The position numbers were made by a program, and so were the translations under genes. From assembly GCA_002432545.1 (NCBI GenBank), contig DJFR01000024.1, positions 1,223-9,340 of the forward strand: a DNA stretch of 8,118 nucleotides, written 5' to 3'. Below are positions 5,947 to 8,118 of the stretch, one piece after another. Below the pieces are notes generated by a model. That model ran no database searches. It saw only the letters and a list, made by a program, of their open reading frames with translations, and was not told the DNA's origin. This stretch comes from Flammeovirgaceae bacterium UBA5867 (GTDB lineage Bacteria > Bacteroidota > Bacteroidia > Cytophagales > Cyclobacteriaceae). The stretch's first letter is position 1. Each line of letters starts with the position of its first letter.

Positions 5947-7863
5947 CTACTTGAATAACAACTGCGAGAAATTATAGAGGTTGTTTCGCCACACCGGCCA
6001 TGTATGGCCACCCGGATATTCGCTGTAGGTATATTTGATGCCGAGCTCATCGAACTTGCTGCACATGATCTTACAGTTGTTATAGGCAATGTCTTCTTGG
6101 CCGCCCATCGCGATCCAAAAGCTTTTCACATTCGTGTTGATGGTAGAAGCATGGTCTTTCATAAAATCATATTGTGGCTGAGACAGATTCGGTTGATTGG
6201 CAAACCATCCTGAACTGAACACACCGAGGTATGAAAATAAATTTGTGTTCTGAACGCCAGCGTACAGAGTTTGCAGGCCGCCCATGGAAAGACCCGCGAG
6301 TGCTCTTTTCTTTTGATCCGTATCTGCGCGATAGTTTTTCTCAACAAATGGAATAACAGCCTGCTTTAATTCATCTTCGAACATGCGCAACGATTGCTCA
6401 CCGAAATTAGCGATACCACCGGTGCCGAGATTTCCATCCATCATGACAATAAGCATTGGCTTTGCTTTCTTTTCAGCGATCAGGTTATCCAGGATTAGAT
6501 CGGTTTTGCCTTGTGTTGCCCAACCGGTTTCATCTTCGCCACCGCCATGGAGTATATATAGCACCGGGTATTTTTCGCTGGTGTTGTCATACCCGGGAGG
6601 AGTATATATATACATCCTGCGCCACGATCCGGTTACCGTGGAGTAATATCGCCTGGTATGGAGATCACCGTGAGGTACGTCTTTCACAGCGTAATAGTCA
6701 TCACCGGGAAACGGCATTTCGATTCCGCTTGCCATTCTGCCCATCCCATAAAATGTCTGGCTCGAAGGATCAGCCACAGCCACGCCATCAATCAACAATG
6801 AATAGTAGTGGAATCCTTCCGAGATCGAGTCGGTTGTAACTTCCCAAAAGTCATTGGCATCTTTTACCAGATCGTACTTTTTACCGAGATCGATCTGTAC
6901 CTTTTTTGCGTCTGGCGCCTTGAGTCGAAACAACACGCGGCTGCCCGGAAGTATACGCGGATATTTTGCCGAGCGTACATTGGTAGCTGCCGCTGTCCCC
7001 AATACAGTATATTTTTCGAATGCCTGAGGATTAGGCGTTTTGAAAAGCAACTGCGAAAACATATATAGATCGTTTTTCCAAACCTTGAAGTCATGTCCAC
7101 CGGGTTCAACATAAAAGATATGCGGTATATTTATAGCCTTTGCATAGTCGTGTGTGCGCTGGCTGAAAAGCATGAGGTTGTCATCAATTCCACAGGAGAT
7201 CCAAAGCAGCTTTAATTGGGTCTTCGCTTTATCAGGCGCAGGGAAGAGTGCTTCGGGGACTTTCGTATTGGGTGCAGAAGAGAAGCCACCTACCCACGCG
7301 AACTTGTCGAGGTTGGCTAAACCAAAGTTGAGAGATTGTCCACCACCCATCGAGAGGCCGGCAATAGCACGATGTTCGCGATCTTTCAGCACCGCGTACT
7401 TTTTCTCAACGAATGGAATCAAGTCGTTAAGCAAGTCTTTCTCGAAGGTTGAAAAGGCTTTTACTTTCGCGCTGTCAAAAACATTCCCGACTGCACGATC
7501 ATTTTTCATAGCGCGTCCGTTGGGCAGCACAACAATCATAGGCGCCAGTTTATTGGCAGCGTATAGATTGTCCAGAATGATTTGTGGAGTCCCGCCCTTC
7601 AGCCATTCTTTTTCATCGCCTCCTATACCATGCAGCAGATATAGCACGGGGTACTTTTTCTTTTTGCTATAGCCCGGTGGTGTATATACCAGCGCTTTAC
7701 GCGATACGCCTACAGTTGTTGAAGGATATGATATCGAATCAATTTTACCATGCGCAGTGTGCTGCTGCGCCACATCAAAACCATTGGGCGCACGCATAGC
7801 CTGTGCGTTGACTCGCGTGCACATGATGGATAATACAAAAATCAAAAGCGTGATTTTTTTCAT
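5947..7863 (-). CDS. Secreted tandem carbohydrate esterase, CE1-CBM48-like-CE1
   Basis: Exported 638-residue enzyme with two esterase modules of the CE1/esterase-D type (feruloyl or acetylxylan esterases). The signal peptide is likely cut after VNA (20/21). Module 1 (about 33-275) has YLLHGIGGDE (75-84), GLSMGG with Ser171, Asp228 and His257 in GGHDFKVW. A beta-rich CBM48-like/Ig-like domain follows (about 283-395). Module 2 (about 400-638) has YILHGGGEDE (436-445), GLSMGG with Ser526, Asp591 and His620 in GGHTWPVW. Both triads look complete. The two modules resemble each other and both end in FSQLLFK, so they probably arose by duplication or fusion. Single-CE1 enzymes are roughly half to two-thirds this length. 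It is the first gene of the minus-strand pair. A split between acetyl and feruloyl activity is plausible, as described for other multi-domain Bacteroidota esterases, but cannot be assigned here. The start has no Shine-Dalgarno sequence and is fixed by the signal peptide. Confidence 0.92.
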   Translation of the reverse strand: MKKITLLIFVLSIMCTRVNAQAMRAPNGFDVAQQHTAHGKIDSISYPSTTVGVSRKALVYTPPGYSKKKKYPVLYLLHGIGGDEKEWLKGGTPQIILDNLYAANKLAPMIVVLPNGRAMKNDRAVGNVFDSAKVKAFSTFEKDLLNDLIPFVEKKYAVLKDREHRAIAGLSMGGGQSLNFGLANLDKFAWVGGFSSAPNTKVPEALFPAPDKAKTQLKLLWISCGIDDNLMLFSQRTHDYAKAINIPHIFYVEPGGHDFKVWKNDLYMFSQLLFKTPNPQAFEKYTVLGTAAATNVRSAKYPRILPGSRVLFRLKAPDAKKVQIDLGKKYDLVKDANDFWEVTTDSISEGFHYYSLLIDGVAVADPSSQTFYGMGRMASGIEMPFPGDDYYAVKDVPHGDLHTRRYYSTVTGSWRRMYIYTPPGYDNTSEKYPVLYILHGGGEDETGWATQGKTDLILDNLIAEKKAKPMLIVMMDGNLGTGGIANFGEQSLRMFEDELKQAVIPFVEKNYRADTDQKKRALAGLSMGGLQTLYAGVQNTNLFSYLGVFSSGWFANQPNLSQPQYDFMKDHASTINTNVKSFWIAMGGQEDIAYNNCKIMCSKFDELGIKYTYSEYPGGHTWPVWRNNLYNFSQLLFK

Positions 7864-7871
7864 AACGTTTT

Positions 7872-7881
7872 ATTGGGTTGG
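7872..7881 (-). promoter_or_regulatory. Leader motif CCAACCCAAT before the double-esterase gene
   Basis: On the minus strand CCAACCCAAT lies 8 nt before the ATG at 7863, and a second AACCCAA core lies 15 bp further upstream (7888-7894). The ten bases are the same as in front of the downstream hydrolase gene. This could be a translation enhancer, an RNA-binding site, or simply the usual A/C-rich leader of this lineage. Confidence 0.4.
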
Positions 7882-8016
7882 TGTTTGTTGGGTTCATTCC
7901 TGATCAGACTTCATCGTTGTGTAGCATCACAAATTCGATTTCAGTTGCGTCAAGAATTTTGAAAATAAAGTGTTGTAAATACAATTAAACAACGACCTGT
8001 TATCTGAACTGCGCGA

Positions 8017-8033
8017 GAGCGGTGGTGAGCGGT
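8017..8033. repeat. Direct repeat GAGCGGT x2, 10-bp period
   Basis: GAGCGGT at 8017-8023 and 8027-8033, separated by GGT. The period of one helical turn is typical of tandem regulator half-sites, but two 7-mers alone are weak evidence. Confidence 0.35.
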
Positions 8034-8070
8034 TAGAAGTTGCCAGTTTTAATAAGCGGAGAATTTATGC

Positions 8071-8090
8071 TTTTGCAAACGTGTGCAAAA
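8071..8090. promoter_or_regulatory. Candidate LacI-family operator (20-bp palindrome)
   Basis: TTTTGCAAACGTGTGCAAAA is a palindrome with nine of ten pairs matching (only A8078/G8083 fails) and a central CG. LacI/PurR-type operators are even palindromes with a central CG and arms of this kind (TGCAAACGTTTGCA-like). It lies about 207 bp before the esterase start, far for a simple repressor site, so it may instead control a gene to the right of the window or a distant promoter. Confidence 0.5.
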
Positions 8091-8118
8091 TTCATCGGTG
8101 GCTTTAATTGGAAGTTCC

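Larger units (their letters stand above)
7864..8118. other. Intergenic region upstream of the esterase operon
   Basis: This 255-nt stretch must hold the control region of the minus-strand pair if no gene lies just outside the window. It contains the leader motif, a short inverted repeat TTGTA-AA-TACAA (7973-7984), a spaced direct repeat (8017-8033) and the LacI-like palindrome (8071-8090). No good match to the Bacteroidota promoter (TTG, about 20 nt, TAnnTTTG) was found on the minus strand. Short open frames touch the right edge, but none shows recognisable protein features. Confidence 0.6.

Noticed and set aside
7154..7672. 172-residue plus-strand open frame opposite the double esterase
   Set aside because: It is antisense to a clear enzyme gene, shows no recognisable motifs, and is explained by codon bias of the real gene.
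8049..8117. Possible C-terminal tail of a minus-strand gene (22 codons to a TAA)
   Set aside because: A second minus frame is also open here (stop at 8033-8035), and a plus frame opens at 8067; with so few codons none can be preferred.
1..8118. A novel defence, mobile or CRISPR-type system
   Set aside because: No regularly spaced repeats, transposase, integrase, nuclease, toxin-antitoxin pair or reverse transcriptase is visible; all long frames fit known surface-protein or esterase families.

Overview
The window looks like a piece of a Bacteroidota chromosome, probably from the Cytophagales/Chitinophagales side and from a free-living polysaccharide degrader. The evidence is the mix of families (large FG-GAP/ASPIC-UnbV proteins, a Bacteroidota-style lipoprotein signal with acidic residues just after the cysteine, CE1 esterase modules joined to a CBM48-like domain). 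It is also the lack of Shine-Dalgarno sequences before the starts and the A/C-rich leaders. No RNA genes, insertion sequences, CRISPR arrays or integrase sites are visible.

Layout. Positions 1-4832 hold two plus-strand genes in a likely operon. The first (1-2517) is the C-terminal 838 residues of a larger beta-propeller/ASPIC-UnbV protein whose 5' end lies outside the window. The second (2544-4832) is a complete 762-residue lipoprotein with a helical N-terminal region, seven calcium-loop motifs and a C-terminal ASPIC/UnbV domain. Positions 4833-4934 are a convergent junction with a hairpin flanked by T-runs on both strands, so it is a probable two-way terminator. Positions 4935-7863 hold two minus-strand genes, transcribed from right to left: first a 638-residue secreted double esterase (CE1, CBM48-like linker, CE1), then, 61 nt downstream, a 316-residue secreted alpha/beta hydrolase of the acetylxylan-esterase-like type. 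Positions 7864-8118 are mostly non-coding and carry a near-perfect 20-bp palindrome that resembles a LacI-family operator.

How it may work together (inference). The two exported esterases would remove acetyl and/or feruloyl groups from a plant polysaccharide such as xylan. The convergent propeller proteins are of a type often found beside SusC/SusD-like transporter genes and may act at the cell surface, but their function is unknown and no SusC/SusD gene is visible here. I do not see a clearly new defence or mobile system. The most interesting points are the three-module esterase with two apparently intact catalytic triads, the LacI-like palindrome, the leader motif shared by the two esterase genes, the Cys/His cluster in the lipoprotein, and a strong excess of the hexamer TATATA across the window.
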